DNA of 64,000 nt from Bradyrhizobium sp. AZCC 1610 (GTDB taxonomy: Bacteria; Pseudomonadota; Alphaproteobacteria; Rhizobiales; Xanthobacteraceae), in assembly GCF_036924515.1 (NCBI RefSeq), contig NZ_JAZHRR010000001.1, positions 7,349,001-7,413,000 of the forward strand, in the 5' to 3' direction. A model generated the notes under the pieces. The model was not told where the DNA came from, did not search any database, and saw nothing but the letters and a program-made list of their open reading frames with translations. The translations under genes were made by a program, and so were the position numbers. This document shows, in pieces, positions 17,512 to 25,457 of this stretch (positions within the stretch are counted from its first letter, which is position 1; every line of letters begins with the position of its first letter).

Positions 17512-18825
17512 TTATTTTGCCGTCTTTTCGAATGTCCGCAACATCGCATTGCCGCGCGCGACCGCGGCATCCAGCGCTTCCTTGGCGGTCTTCTTGCCGG
17601 CAAGGGCTCCTTCCAGTTCTTCGGCCCAGAGGTCGCGCATCTGCACCATGTTGCCGAAGCGCAGGCCGCGGGAGTTTTCGGTCGGCTCCTTGTTGGTCAG
17701 TTCCTTCAGCGGCGTCTGCAGCGTCGGGTTCTTCTCGTAGAAGCCGTCCTTGACCGTCTTTTCATAGGCGGCCTTGGTGATCGGCAGGTAGCCGGACTTC
17801 TGGTGCAGATCGGCCTGGCGGTCGGTCGCGGACAGGAAGGTGAAGAACTTGGCGACGCCCTTGTATTCTTCGGGCTTCTTGCCGCCCATCACCCACAGCG
17901 AGGCGCCGCCGATGATCGAGTTCTGCGGCGCGCCCTTGACGTCGGGATAGTAGGGCATCGGCGCCGAGGTGAAGTCGAACTTGGCGGTGCTCTTGGCTGT
18001 CGCGTAGTAACCCGAGGAAGTCAGGAAGATCGCGCATTCGCCCGAAGCAAAGCGGTTCTCGCTGGCGTTGGCGCGGCCGGCATAGTCATAGGTCTTGTCC
18101 TTCTGAAGCTCGATCAGGTTCTCCAGATGCTTCACATGCAGCGGCGAGTTGAATGTCAATACGGTGTCGAAACCGTCGAGGCCATTCGCCTTGGTGCCGA
18201 TCGGCACGTTATGCCAGGCCGAAAACTGCTCGATATGCACCCAGCTCGCCCAGGCGTTGGAGAATCCGCAGGTCGTGTGCCCGGCCGCCTTCAGCTTCTT
18301 GGCGGCGTCGAACACTTCCGGCCAGGTCTTCGGAATCTCGGCGATGCCGGCCTTCTTCAATTCGTCCTTATTGATCCACATCACCGTCGACGAGGAATTG
18401 AAGGGGAATGACAGCATGTCGCCCTTCGAGGTCGAGTAGTAGCCGGTGATGGCCGGCAGATAGGCCTTGGGGTCGAACGGTTCGCCGGCATCCTTCATCA
18501 GCTGGTAAACCGGCTTGATGGCGCCGGTGGCGCTCATCATCGTGGCGGTGCCGACCTCGAACACCTGAATGATGTGCGGCGCGGTGCCGGCGCGGAAGGC
18601 GGCAATGCCGGCATTCATGGTGTCGGGATAGCTGCCCTTGAAGGTCGGGACGACCTTGTAGTCGGACTGGCTGGCGTTGAATTCTTCGGCGAGCTTGTTG
18701 ACGATGTCGTTGTTGCCGCCGGTCATGGCGTGCCACCACTGGATCTCGGTCGCAGCGTAAGCAGGCGTTGCGAGCGCCAGCGCAGCAGTGACTGCCGCCG
18801 CTGCGCCGAATTGTCGAAGTACCAT
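17512..18825 (-). CDS. ugpB: sn-glycerol-3-phosphate-binding periplasmic protein UgpB
   Basis: The 437-residue protein starts with a signal peptide (MVLRQFGAAAAVTAALALATPAYA). The mature chain begins with the UgpB-typical ATEIQWWHAMTGGNND, and contains SSTVMWINKDELKKAG and the C-terminal ENSRGLRFGNMVQMRDL segment. It captures sn-glycerol-3-phosphate or its diesters in the periplasm for UgpAEC. The ATG at 18825 has a strong GGAGG 7 bases upstream, and gives the usual family length (438); an upstream in-frame ATG at 18852 is less likely. A PHO-box-like repeat precedes it. Confidence 0.93.
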   Translation of the reverse strand: MVLRQFGAAAAVTAALALATPAYAATEIQWWHAMTGGNNDIVNKLAEEFNASQSDYKVVPTFKGSYPDTMNAGIAAFRAGTAPHIIQVFEVGTATMMSATGAIKPVYQLMKDAGEPFDPKAYLPAITGYYSTSKGDMLSFPFNSSSTVMWINKDELKKAGIAEIPKTWPEVFDAAKKLKAAGHTTCGFSNAWASWVHIEQFSAWHNVPIGTKANGLDGFDTVLTFNSPLHVKHLENLIELQKDKTYDYAGRANASENRFASGECAIFLTSSGYYATAKSTAKFDFTSAPMPYYPDVKGAPQNSIIGGASLWVMGGKKPEEYKGVAKFFTFLSATDRQADLHQKSGYLPITKAAYEKTVKDGFYEKNPTLQTPLKELTNKEPTENSRGLRFGNMVQMRDLWAEELEGALAGKKTAKEALDAAVARGNAMLRTFEKTAK

Positions 18826-18879
18826 GGAATTCCTCCGGGTTGGGGTCGTCATCTTCGTTTCGCGCGATAACAGCGCCGG

Positions 18880-18897
18880 ATGACGTGCAAATGACCG
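18880..18897 (-). promoter_or_regulatory. PHO-box-like site upstream of ugpB
   Basis: On the minus strand, CGGTCAT-TTGC-ACGTCAT is two 7-base direct repeats separated by 4 bases. This is the PhoB-binding layout CTGTCAT-N4-CTGTCAT with an 11-base period. It lies about 55 bp before the ugpB start, with a TTATCG -10-like hexamer some 12 bases downstream. The ugp operon is a known Pho-regulon member in other bacteria. Confidence 0.5.
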
Positions 18898-18980
18898 TAT
18901 AAGCGAAAGGATGGTAGGGGGAAAGCGTGCGCCGAGGGAAGCGGGAAAATAGGCGAAGGCCAGTGAGCTCAATCAGCGCC

Positions 18981-19010
18981 GTCGCCCCTGCGAACTTTCG
19001 CAGGGGCGAC
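18981..19010. repeat. REP-like palindrome (GTCGCCCCTGCGA)
   Basis: Two perfectly complementary 13-base arms, GTCGCCCCTGCGA and TCGCAGGGGCGAC, enclose a 4-base loop. It sits between the CoA-transferase stop and the ugpB promoter region. There is no T run. The core (CCCTGCGAA...) resembles the palindrome into which the IS at 59274 inserted. Confidence 0.6.
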
Positions 19011-19016
19011 CAGTAG

Positions 19017-20219
19017 CTAGCGCTTGCGCTCGGAGCCGCAGACCGCGCCCTTGGCGACCAGTGCTTCGATCTCGCCCTCCGAGAAGCCGAACTCGCCCAG
19101 CACCTCGGCTGTGTGCTGGCTGAATTTCGGCGGCGTGCGGCGCAGGCTGGGCTTGGTGCGCTCGAGCCGGATCGGGGAGGCGACGCCCTTGTACCAATCC
19201 TTGGTAATGATATCGCCGCGATGCAGCGTATGCGGGTTGGTCAGCGCCTGGTCGATCTTCTGCACCGGACCCGCCGGCAGGCCGGCTCCCAGCAGGCGAT
19301 CGCAGAGCGGTTCGGCCTCGTGCTGGCTGAACACGGCGGCAAGCTCGGCACGCAACGCGTCGCGGTTGGCGATGCGGTCCTTGTTGCGGGCAAAGCGCGG
19401 GTCGGTGCCGAGTTCGGGCTTGCCGATTTCCTTGGCGAGCTTGCGGAAGGTGCCGTCATTGCCGACGCCGATGAAAATATTGTCGGTTTTGGTCGGGAAG
19501 ATCGCGTACGGCACAAGGTTCGGGTGCTCGTTGCCGGTCAGCCCCGGCGGCTTGCCGTGCATGAAATAATTAGCGGTGTGCGGATGCATGATCGCAAGGC
19601 CGGTTTCATACAGTGTGGTTTCGAGAAACTGGCCGAGGCCCGAGCGCTGCCGCTCCGACAGCGCCATCAGAATGCCGATCGCCGCATAAAGCCCGGTGGT
19701 GATGTCGACCAGGGGAACGCCGATCCGCATCGGGCCGCTTTCCGGCGAGCCCGTTGCCGCGATCATGCCGGTCATGGCCTGGATGATGGCGTCATAGCCG
19801 GGATTGCCGCCGCGCGGGCCGTCGGCGCCGAAGCCGGAAATCCGGCAATGCACCAGCTTTGGGAATTTGGCGCGCAGCACGTCGTTGCCGATGCCCCATT
19901 TGTCGAGCGTGCCCGGCTTGAAATTCTCGATCAGGACGTCGGCGGTCTCCAGCATCTTCATCAGCACGGCGCGCCCGCCTTCGGCGGCGAGGTCGAGCCC
20001 GATCGAGCGCTTGTTGCGATTGATGCCGACGAAATAGGCCGCGTCTTCCTCGTGGAACGGAGGGCCCCAGTCGCGCTCGTCGCCGGCCGGCGGTTCGACC
20101 TTGATGACGTCGGCGCCGTGGTCGGCGAGAATTTGCGTGCAATAGGGGCCGCCGAGCACGCGCGTGAGATCGATCACGCGCAGGCCGGTCATTGCGCCCG
20201 GAGCGGCTACAGAACTCAT
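19017..20219 (-). CDS. CaiB/BaiF-type (family III) CoA-transferase
   Basis: The 400-residue protein matches family III CoA-transferases. It has the N-terminal GLRVIDLTRVLGGPYCTQILADHGADVIKVEPP motif, ENFKPGTLDKWGI, and VDITTGLYAAIGIL, which contains the catalytic Asp of the family. These enzymes move CoA between carboxylic acids such as formate/oxalate, carnitine or succinate. The donor and acceptor cannot be read from this sequence, and no decarboxylase or dehydrogenase partner is adjacent. It appears monocistronic, with no convincing Shine-Dalgarno (GAAGG lies about 10 bases upstream). Confidence 0.85.
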   Translation of the reverse strand: MSSVAAPGAMTGLRVIDLTRVLGGPYCTQILADHGADVIKVEPPAGDERDWGPPFHEEDAAYFVGINRNKRSIGLDLAAEGGRAVLMKMLETADVLIENFKPGTLDKWGIGNDVLRAKFPKLVHCRISGFGADGPRGGNPGYDAIIQAMTGMIAATGSPESGPMRIGVPLVDITTGLYAAIGILMALSERQRSGLGQFLETTLYETGLAIMHPHTANYFMHGKPPGLTGNEHPNLVPYAIFPTKTDNIFIGVGNDGTFRKLAKEIGKPELGTDPRFARNKDRIANRDALRAELAAVFSQHEAEPLCDRLLGAGLPAGPVQKIDQALTNPHTLHRGDIITKDWYKGVASPIRLERTKPSLRRTPPKFSQHTAEVLGEFGFSEGEIEALVAKGAVCGSERKR

Positions 20220-20396
20220 GGATAAGAACCTTCGCTCAAGGAGAAAATCGAAGTCTTGAGCTAGCGGTCTTCAGGCGCGGCGGCAATGGCGTCTCGCGCA
20301 CAGGCGCATGACGCCGCCGCCGTAGCAAAGCTTTCGGCAAATTCTGTGGGCGAACGGTCGGCCGGCGTTCGCGAGCGGGCCGTTCGAATCTCGTCG

Positions 20397-20822
20397 TCAG
20401 ACGACGGTCAGGCGGACATCGATGTTGCCGCGGGTGGCGTTGGAATACGGGCACACCTGATGCGCCTTCGCCACCAGGGCTTCGGCTTCCGCCTTGGGAA
20501 CGCCGGGCAGCGAGACGGCGAGTTCGACATCAAGGCCAAAGCCGCCGGCGGAACGCGGGCCGATGCCGACGGTGGAGGTCACGGAGGCGTCCGCGGGCAC
20601 CTTCGGGCCGCCTTGCGAGGCGACGAACTTCATCGCGCCGATGAAGCAGGCGGCATAGCCGGCCGCAAACAGCTGCTCGGGATTGTTGCCGGCGCCACCG
20701 CCGCCGCCGAGCTCCTTCGGGGTCGCGAGCTTGACGTCGAGCGCGCCGTCGAGGGTGGCGGCGGTGCCGTCACGGCCGCCGGTGGCCTTGGCGCTAGTCT
20801 TGTAGAGCACGTTCACGGACAT
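20397..20822 (-). CDS. ohr: Organic hydroperoxide resistance protein Ohr
   Basis: The 141-residue protein is an Ohr/OsmC-family peroxiredoxin. The start [19 protein letters not shown] is family-typical. Two redox cysteines appear in [14 protein letters not shown] and [15 protein letters not shown], which together reduce organic hydroperoxides using lipoylated partners. The divergent neighbour is its thiol-based repressor OhrR, and a 37-bp imperfect palindrome lies between the two starts. The poly-Gly loop ([14 protein letters not shown]) is a normal Ohr feature. Confidence 0.93.
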   Translation of the reverse strand: MSVNVLYKTSAKATGGRDGTAATLDGALDVKLATPKELGGGGGAGNNPEQLFAAGYAACFIGAMKFVASQGGPKVPADASVTSTVGIGPRSAGGFGLDVELAVSLPGVPKAEAEALVAKAHQVCPYSNATRGNIDVRLTVV

Positions 20823-20855
20823 GTGGTTCTCCCTGGGTTTGCCGTTTCGATGGGA

Positions 20856-20892
20856 TTTATATTGCACACGATTTGATTGTGCACAATATAAA
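20856..20892. promoter_or_regulatory. Candidate OhrR operator (37-bp imperfect palindrome)
   Basis: The outer arms TTTATATTG and CAATATAAA are perfectly complementary, and the inner parts CAC and GTG also mirror each other. The site lies between divergent ohr (starting at 20822) and ohrR (starting at 20989). An AT-rich palindrome in this position is where OhrR binds in other bacteria. A second ATACAATTG-like half-site lies near 20921. Confidence 0.6.
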
Positions 20893-20988
20893 TTATTGCG
20901 AGGTCCGCGATCTAATCGTATACAATTGAAATCAAGCGCTTACGGTTCCGGATCGGGGGCAGGGGCGCTGTCCGTTGACGAGGTTGTG

Positions 20989-21447
20989 ATGGCCAGGAAA
21001 CACGCGGCCGACCTGCCGCTCAGGCTCGATAATCAGCTCTGCTTTGCGGTGTATTCCACCGCGCATGCGTTCAACCGCGTCTACAAGCCGCTGCTCGACA
21101 AACTCAGCCTGACCTATCCGCAATATCTGGTGATGCTGGTGCTGTGGGAGCGCGACGGCGTGCCGGTCAAGGACATCGGCGAGCGGCTGCTGCTGGATTC
21201 CGGCACGCTGACCCCACTGCTCAAGCGGCTGGAGACGGCCGAACTCGTCAGGCGCACGCGTAGCACTGAGGACGAGCGCCAGGTGCTGATCGCGCTAACG
21301 CCAAAGGGCGAGGCGCTGCGGGAAAAGGCCCGGGCTGTGCCGCAATCGATTCTCGCGGCCTCAGCTTGCTCGGTCGGCGAACTCGTAGCGATGAAGAACG
21401 AGATCGTCGCGCTACGCGATCGGTTGAATGCGGTGTTGGGGGAGTAG
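20989..21447 (+). CDS. ohrR: MarR-family organic peroxide sensor OhrR
   Basis: This 152-residue MarR-type winged-helix repressor contains the OhrR redox cysteine in LRLDNQLCFAVYSTAHAF, about residue 17, with the following aromatic positions. The DNA-binding wing is LLLDSGTLTPLLKRLETAELVRRTRSTEDERQV. Oxidation of that Cys by organic peroxides releases DNA and induces ohr. The ATG at 20989 (an in-frame GTG lies one codon earlier) is chosen because the family begins shortly before the DNQLCF motif. Its stop overlaps the start of a palindromic repeat. Confidence 0.9.
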   Translation: MARKHAADLPLRLDNQLCFAVYSTAHAFNRVYKPLLDKLSLTYPQYLVMLVLWERDGVPVKDIGERLLLDSGTLTPLLKRLETAELVRRTRSTEDERQVLIALTPKGEALREKARAVPQSILAASACSVGELVAMKNEIVALRDRLNAVLGE

Positions 21448-21535
21448 CCCGGCTTCGCCCTACGGGCTACGCCCCGGCAGCCTTCTCTAGGAAAGGGTTT
21501 GCCGAACTGAAGCTGGCGAAGCCAGCGAAGGCTGG
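21445..21535. repeat. Dispersed repeat copy 1 (AGCCCGGCTTCGCCC family)
   Basis: TAGCCCGGCTTCGCCC and TACGGGCTACGCCC form imperfect inverted arms, followed by CGGCAGCCTTC and, further on, GCGAAGGCTGGGGCAGC in inverted orientation. A second copy is at 21864-21967. Together they flank the GIY-YIG gene. Confidence 0.6.
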
Positions 21536-21543
21536 GGCAGCTG

Positions 21544-21780
21544 CTAGAGGCGTTTTTTGGCGAAGGCGCGGCCGGAGGCGGACTTCAGGTATTTTTCGAA
21601 CGCGACCGCCTGGGCCTCATCGCTAAACGCGACGTAAGTCTTGATCCGCCATGGCCCGTACTTCGAAGTGTGCGGGACTTCGCCGGCATTGTGCTTTGCC
21701 AGTCGGGCGCGCAAGTCGTCTGTGATGCCGACATAGAAGTGCTGGGAATCGAGACTTTCGAGAATGTAGACATATTTCAT
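21544..21780 (-). CDS. GIY-YIG nuclease-domain protein (UPF0213/YhbQ-like)
   Basis: A 78-residue single-domain protein with the GIY-YIG motif as KYVYILESLDSQHFYVGITDDLRARLAKHNAGE, including the conserved Tyr pair, the Arg in the DLRARL helix and His in KHN. The late Glu is in AVAFEKYLKSASGRAFAKKRL. Stand-alone versions are widespread and poorly characterised, and may nick or process DNA or RNA. The start ATG is 21780. The gene lies alone between two copies of a dispersed repeat and beside tRNA-Ala, which would fit a small horizontally moved cassette, although this is an inference. Confidence 0.8.
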   Translation of the reverse strand: MKYVYILESLDSQHFYVGITDDLRARLAKHNAGEVPHTSKYGPWRIKTYVAFSDEAQAVAFEKYLKSASGRAFAKKRL

Positions 21781-21863
21781 GGGCCACCCTGCTGTCGGCG
21801 CGCGCCGTCGACGTGTTCGCAGGATATCGCGCTTGGAGGCAGGCAAAAGGGGATGGTCGGATA

Positions 21864-21967
21864 GAGCCCGGCTTCGCCCTTCGGGCTACGCCGCGGCAGC
21901 CTTCGCTTGCTTCGCTACGATGGAGCGCGGCGTGGCTTGCCCAGCCGTAGCTCGCGAAGCGAGCGAA
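21864..21967. repeat. Dispersed repeat copy 2 (AGCCCGGCTTCGCCC family)
   Basis: GAGCCCGGCTTCGCCCTTCGGGCTACGCCGCGGCAGCC repeats the copy at 21445 with few changes, and CTTCGCTTGCTTCGCTA and GCTCGCGAAGCGAGCGAAG form further inverted segments. It ends four bases before the tRNA-Ala 3' end. Confidence 0.6.
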
Positions 21968-21970
21968 GGC

Positions 21971-22046
<76 letters not shown>

Positions 22047-22110
22047 GTAGAATCGCAGCGCCTCAAATCAGCGTGCGGGCATGACCCTGAACCACAGTTC
22101 TGGGCCGATC

Positions 22111-22533
22111 TCAAGTCTCTTCGTCGCCTCCGACATCACCGATGATGTCGGTGACGTCCTCATCGCCCTCTTCCTCGTCGGGGATGAAGGTGGAATCGTC
22201 GTCGTCATCGCCCTCGATGGTCTCGTCGATCTCGATGTCGTCTTCCGATTCGGGAACCACGGCCTTGACCTTGCCGGTATTTTCCTCGGCGTCGGCCTCC
22301 TCGAGCGAGACCAACTCTTCGGCCTCGGCGGCCTCCGGTTCGGCAGCGGCGGTGGCCGAAGCGGCAGCGGCAGCGCGTGCGGCATCGCCACGGGCGGCCC
22401 GCGGCGGCGCAACCGGCGCAATCGGGACCACCTCGCCGGTGTAGGGCGAAATCACCGGGCTCTTGTTCAGGTCGTAGAATTTCTTACCCGTCGTCGGGCA
22501 AATGCGTTTAGTTCCGAGATCGGACTTGGCCAC
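22111..22533 (-). CDS. TIGR02300 (FYDLN) family protein
   Basis: The 140-residue protein opens with MAKSDLGTKRICPTTGKKFYDLN, the signature of TIGR02300. The remainder is disordered: an Ala-rich stretch (residues about 50-70), then a strongly acidic tail (EDDIEIDETIEGDDDDDSTFIPDEEEGDEDVTD). Its function is unknown. The N-terminal RICPTTGKKFYDLNKSPVISPYTGE pattern looks like a degenerate treble-clef with one Cys left, an inference only. It sits between tRNA-Ala and aroA, divergent from aroA, with 144 bp between starts. Confidence 0.88.
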   Translation of the reverse strand: MAKSDLGTKRICPTTGKKFYDLNKSPVISPYTGEVVPIAPVAPPRAARGDAARAAAAASATAAAEPEAAEAEELVSLEEADAEENTGKVKAVVPESEDDIEIDETIEGDDDDDSTFIPDEEEGDEDVTDIIGDVGGDEET

Positions 22534-22676
22534 GTGTGGATCCTGGGAATTTCTGAAAAACGGTGCTTCACTTGGCTAGTTAAGGGGCTGGTGTCAATAG
22601 CAGTTTGTCGCATTTGACGGCCGCGTGACGCCGTGTGGCCCATGTGGTACTGCCGCCCCCGCAGAGGACCCCAATC

Positions 22677-24014
22677 TTGAGCCATTCAACCACCCAAACC
22701 CCGCTGGAATCCCGCGCAAGCGGCCCTTTGAGCGGCAAAGTCCGCGTTCCCGGCGACAAGTCGATTTCGCACCGCGCCCTCATCCTGGGGGCGCTTTCGG
22801 TCGGCGAAACCAGGATTTCCGGCCTGCTCGAGGGCGAAGATGTGCTCAATACCGCCAAATCCATGCAGGCGCTGGGCGCCAGGGTCGAGCGGACCGGGCC
22901 CTTTGCGTGGCAGGTCGACGGTGTGGGCGTGGCGGGCTTTGCCCAGCCGGCTTCCCCACTCGATTTCGGTAATTCCGGCACCGGCTGCCGGCTGGTGATG
23001 GGGGCGGTGGCGGGGTGCCCGATCACCGCCGTGTTCGACGGCGACGCCTCGCTGCGGTCCCGCCCGATGCGCCGGATCCTTGATCCCTTGGAATTGATGG
23101 GTGCCAAAGCCGGTGAGACCAAGGAAGGCGGCCGCCTGCCGCTGACGCTGCACGGTGCCCGCGATCCCGTGCCGATCCTCTACCGCACCCCGGTGGCCTC
23201 GGCCCAGATCAAGTCGGCGGTGCTGCTGGCGGGACTTGCCGCGCCTGGTATCACCACGGTCATCGAGCAGGAAGCAAGCCGCGATCACACCGAGCTGATG
23301 CTGAAACATTTCGGCGCCGAGATCGCCTCGGTTCGTGAAGGCAGCCACGGCCGCAAGATCACGCTGACGGGCCAGGGCGAACTGCATGGCGCCGACGTCG
23401 TGGTGCCTGCCGATCCGTCCTCGGCCGCATTCCCGATCGTGGCGGCGCTGGTCGTCGAAGGCTCCGACGTGATCTTCGCCGACGTCATGACCAATCCGCT
23501 GCGGACCGGCCTGTTCACGACGCTGCGCGAGATGGGCGCCTCCATCGAGGAGAGCGAACTCCGCGGCGATGCCGGCGAACCGATGGCGACCTTGCGCGTG
23601 CGCGCATCGAAACTGCGCGGCGTCGAGGTGCCGCCGGAGCGCGCGCCCTCGATGATCGACGAATATCTGGTGCTCGCGGTCGCTGCCTCCTTTGCCGAAG
23701 GCACCACCATCCTGCGCGGCCTGCAGGAATTGCGCGTCAAGGAATCCGACCGGCTCGAGGCGACCGCCGCCATGCTGCGCGTCAACGGCGTCAGGGTCGA
23801 GGTCGCAAGCGACGATTTGATCGTCGAGGGCAGGGGCCACGTGCCCGGTGGCGGCCTCGTCGCCACCCACATGGATCACCGCATCGCGATGTCCGCGCTG
23901 GTGATGGGACTGGCCGCCGACAAGCCGGTCAAGGTCGACGACACCGCCTTCATCGCCACCAGCTTTCCGGATTTCATCCCGATGATGCGCTCGCTCGGAG
24001 CTGAGTTTTCATGA
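22677..24014 (+). CDS. aroA: 3-phosphoshikimate 1-carboxyvinyltransferase (class II EPSP synthase)
   Basis: The roughly 445-residue enzyme joins PEP and shikimate-3-phosphate in the sixth step of the shikimate pathway. Sequence features are [56 protein letters not shown] and VKESDRL. They are of the class II (Agrobacterium CP4-like) type. Position 100 of CP4, an Ala linked with glyphosate tolerance, is Gly here ([10 protein letters not shown]). The start is taken as TTG 22677, giving [20 protein letters not shown] after GAGG; an in-frame ATG at 22635 would add 14 residues. A hypothetical gene and cmk follow. Confidence 0.92.
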   Translation: MSHSTTQTPLESRASGPLSGKVRVPGDKSISHRALILGALSVGETRISGLLEGEDVLNTAKSMQALGARVERTGPFAWQVDGVGVAGFAQPASPLDFGNSGTGCRLVMGAVAGCPITAVFDGDASLRSRPMRRILDPLELMGAKAGETKEGGRLPLTLHGARDPVPILYRTPVASAQIKSAVLLAGLAAPGITTVIEQEASRDHTELMLKHFGAEIASVREGSHGRKITLTGQGELHGADVVVPADPSSAAFPIVAALVVEGSDVIFADVMTNPLRTGLFTTLREMGASIEESELRGDAGEPMATLRVRASKLRGVEVPPERAPSMIDEYLVLAVAASFAEGTTILRGLQELRVKESDRLEATAAMLRVNGVRVEVASDDLIVEGRGHVPGGGLVATHMDHRIAMSALVMGLAADKPVKVDDTAFIATSFPDFIPMMRSLGAEFS

Positions 24015-24050
24015 GGCGAACGGGTTACATTGAGCAAAGTGAGAACTTCA

Positions 24051-24449
24051 ATGCGCCCACAAACGCTTGCTGAGGCCGTCGAGAGGATCCAGAGCGGTGA
24101 GCCGCAGGATGCGATGCTCGCGCAGTTTGTAGACACTTTTGATTTGGCGAAAACCGACGGGGATCGCTACGCGTCGATTGAGCGTGAGCCGAAATTGACA
24201 GGTGATAGCCGGCTTGACGCCCTCGTGGGCGCAATCGCCGAATATCTGGCAAAGCAGCGCCGGTTGGGGCGCGTTCCACACTGGGTTTGCGATCCCGCAC
24301 GCCGTCTGGATCATCCCTGGTTTACGGCGGCCGCCCCATCGGACGCCATGCGCGAATTCCTGACCTTCAGCAGCCCCGCAGAGTTTGCTTCCCGCAACAT
24401 TTTCACCGAAGAACGGCCGCTGCGTCGCGCGCGCGGCCCCAAGCAATAG
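24051..24449 (+). CDS. Hypothetical protein between aroA and cmk
   Basis: This 132-residue soluble protein starts MRPQTLAEAVERIQSG at ATG 24051; a TTG at 24030 is a possible earlier start. It contains DSRLDALVGAIAEYLAKQRR, then HWVCDPARRLDHPWFT, and ends FASRNIFTEERPLRRARGPK. I cannot assign a family; I have an impression of similar sequences of unknown function in other actinobacterial and proteobacterial genomes, but cannot verify it. It begins 36 bp after aroA and ends 6 bp before cmk, so it is probably co-transcribed. Its codon choice is slightly less GC-biased than its neighbours, which fits an inserted accessory gene. Confidence 0.65.
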   Translation: MRPQTLAEAVERIQSGEPQDAMLAQFVDTFDLAKTDGDRYASIEREPKLTGDSRLDALVGAIAEYLAKQRRLGRVPHWVCDPARRLDHPWFTAAAPSDAMREFLTFSSPAEFASRNIFTEERPLRRARGPKQ

Positions 24450-24455
24450 GGTATC

Positions 24456-25088
24456 ATGATCATCGCCATCGACGGGCCGGCGGCTTCCGGCAAGGGCACG
24501 CTCGGCAAACGTCTCGCCCACCATTACGGCTATCGCCACCTTGACACCGGCGTCATCTATCGCGCTGTGGCGAAGGCGCTGCTGGATGAGGGCTACGATC
24601 TCACCGACGAGGCGCGGGCGGTGGCGGTTGCCATGGAGCTCGATCCCGAAAAGTTCGGACATCCCGAGTTGAAGACGCAGCGCATCGGCGATGCGGCTTC
24701 GGTCGTGTCGGCGATTCCAAGCGTGCGCGAGGCGCTGGTCAATTTTCAGCGCCAGTTCGCGGCCGATCCGCCGGGCGCCGTGCTCGACGGGCGCGACATC
24801 GGAACCGTGATCTGCCCGAACGCCGATGTGAAAATCTTTGTCGTAGCCGACCCGCATGTGCGCGCCCGTCGCCGGACGCTGGAAGCGCTGGCGCGTGGCG
24901 AAGCCGCCGACGAGGCGGCGGTGCTGGCCGACATCCTCAAGCGTGATGAACGGGACAAGAACCGCGCCGCCGCGCCCCTCAAGGCGGCGGCGGACGCCCA
25001 TATCCTCGATAATTCCAATCTCGACATCGAAGGCGGCGTTCAGGCTGCCATCGCCATCGTGGAAGCCGTCCGCGCCAAGCGGGCATGA
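24456..25088 (+). CDS. cmk: Cytidylate kinase
   Basis: The 210-residue P-loop kinase phosphorylates CMP and dCMP to diphosphates. Walker A is [19 protein letters not shown] at the N-terminus. [15 protein letters not shown] binds the acceptor nucleotide, [20 protein letters not shown] is the Cmk-specific motif, and [12 protein letters not shown] forms the lid. It follows aroA and a hypothetical gene and precedes rpsA, the conserved aroA-cmk-rpsA order of proteobacteria. ATG 24456 lies 6 bp after the preceding stop. Confidence 0.94.
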   Translation: MIIAIDGPAASGKGTLGKRLAHHYGYRHLDTGVIYRAVAKALLDEGYDLTDEARAVAVAMELDPEKFGHPELKTQRIGDAASVVSAIPSVREALVNFQRQFAADPPGAVLDGRDIGTVICPNADVKIFVVADPHVRARRRTLEALARGEAADEAAVLADILKRDERDKNRAAAPLKAAADAHILDNSNLDIEGGVQAAIAIVEAVRAKRA

Positions 25089-25457
25089 GCCGGTTTGCAG
25101 CCCCGTTTTTGGCAAAACGGCCCTGAAATCGGGCATTTCCGGCTTGCCGAAAATGGCCCTTGGGGCTATATCCACGCCCATCCGGGCCGCCATCGATGAG
25201 ATCAGGGCTGTCCGAGCGGGCCGGCTGGAGGTTTGAACCCCCGCCGTCATTGGAGGAAAGCCCGCTCCAGGTTCTTGAAGTCGATACGCTCGTTTCAGGC
25301 TCCGGATAAATCAACGTATCGAACGTGCAGGCATGCTGCCGGCCCGCTGTTGCGCCTCCCGCAAACAGCGGTCGTCAGGGTTTGCGGACCCCTGACACTT
25401 CACGCCCGATGCGCCCTTTAACCCGAACGGCCGGCGATATCCCGCATTGGAGAACAA
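25089..25457 (+). promoter_or_regulatory. cmk-rpsA intergenic region with candidate rpsA leader hairpins
   Basis: This 369-bp stretch holds no convincing gene. Two successive stem-loops lie at 25345-25370 (CGCTGTT/AACAGCG, with an inner GCG/CGC) and 25374-25396 (GTCAGGG/CCCTGAC). They would sit 60-115 nt before the rpsA start. S1 represses its own mRNA in E. coli through leader hairpins, so these are a candidate for the same job. The GGAG ribosome binding site is at 25449-25452. Confidence 0.4.
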
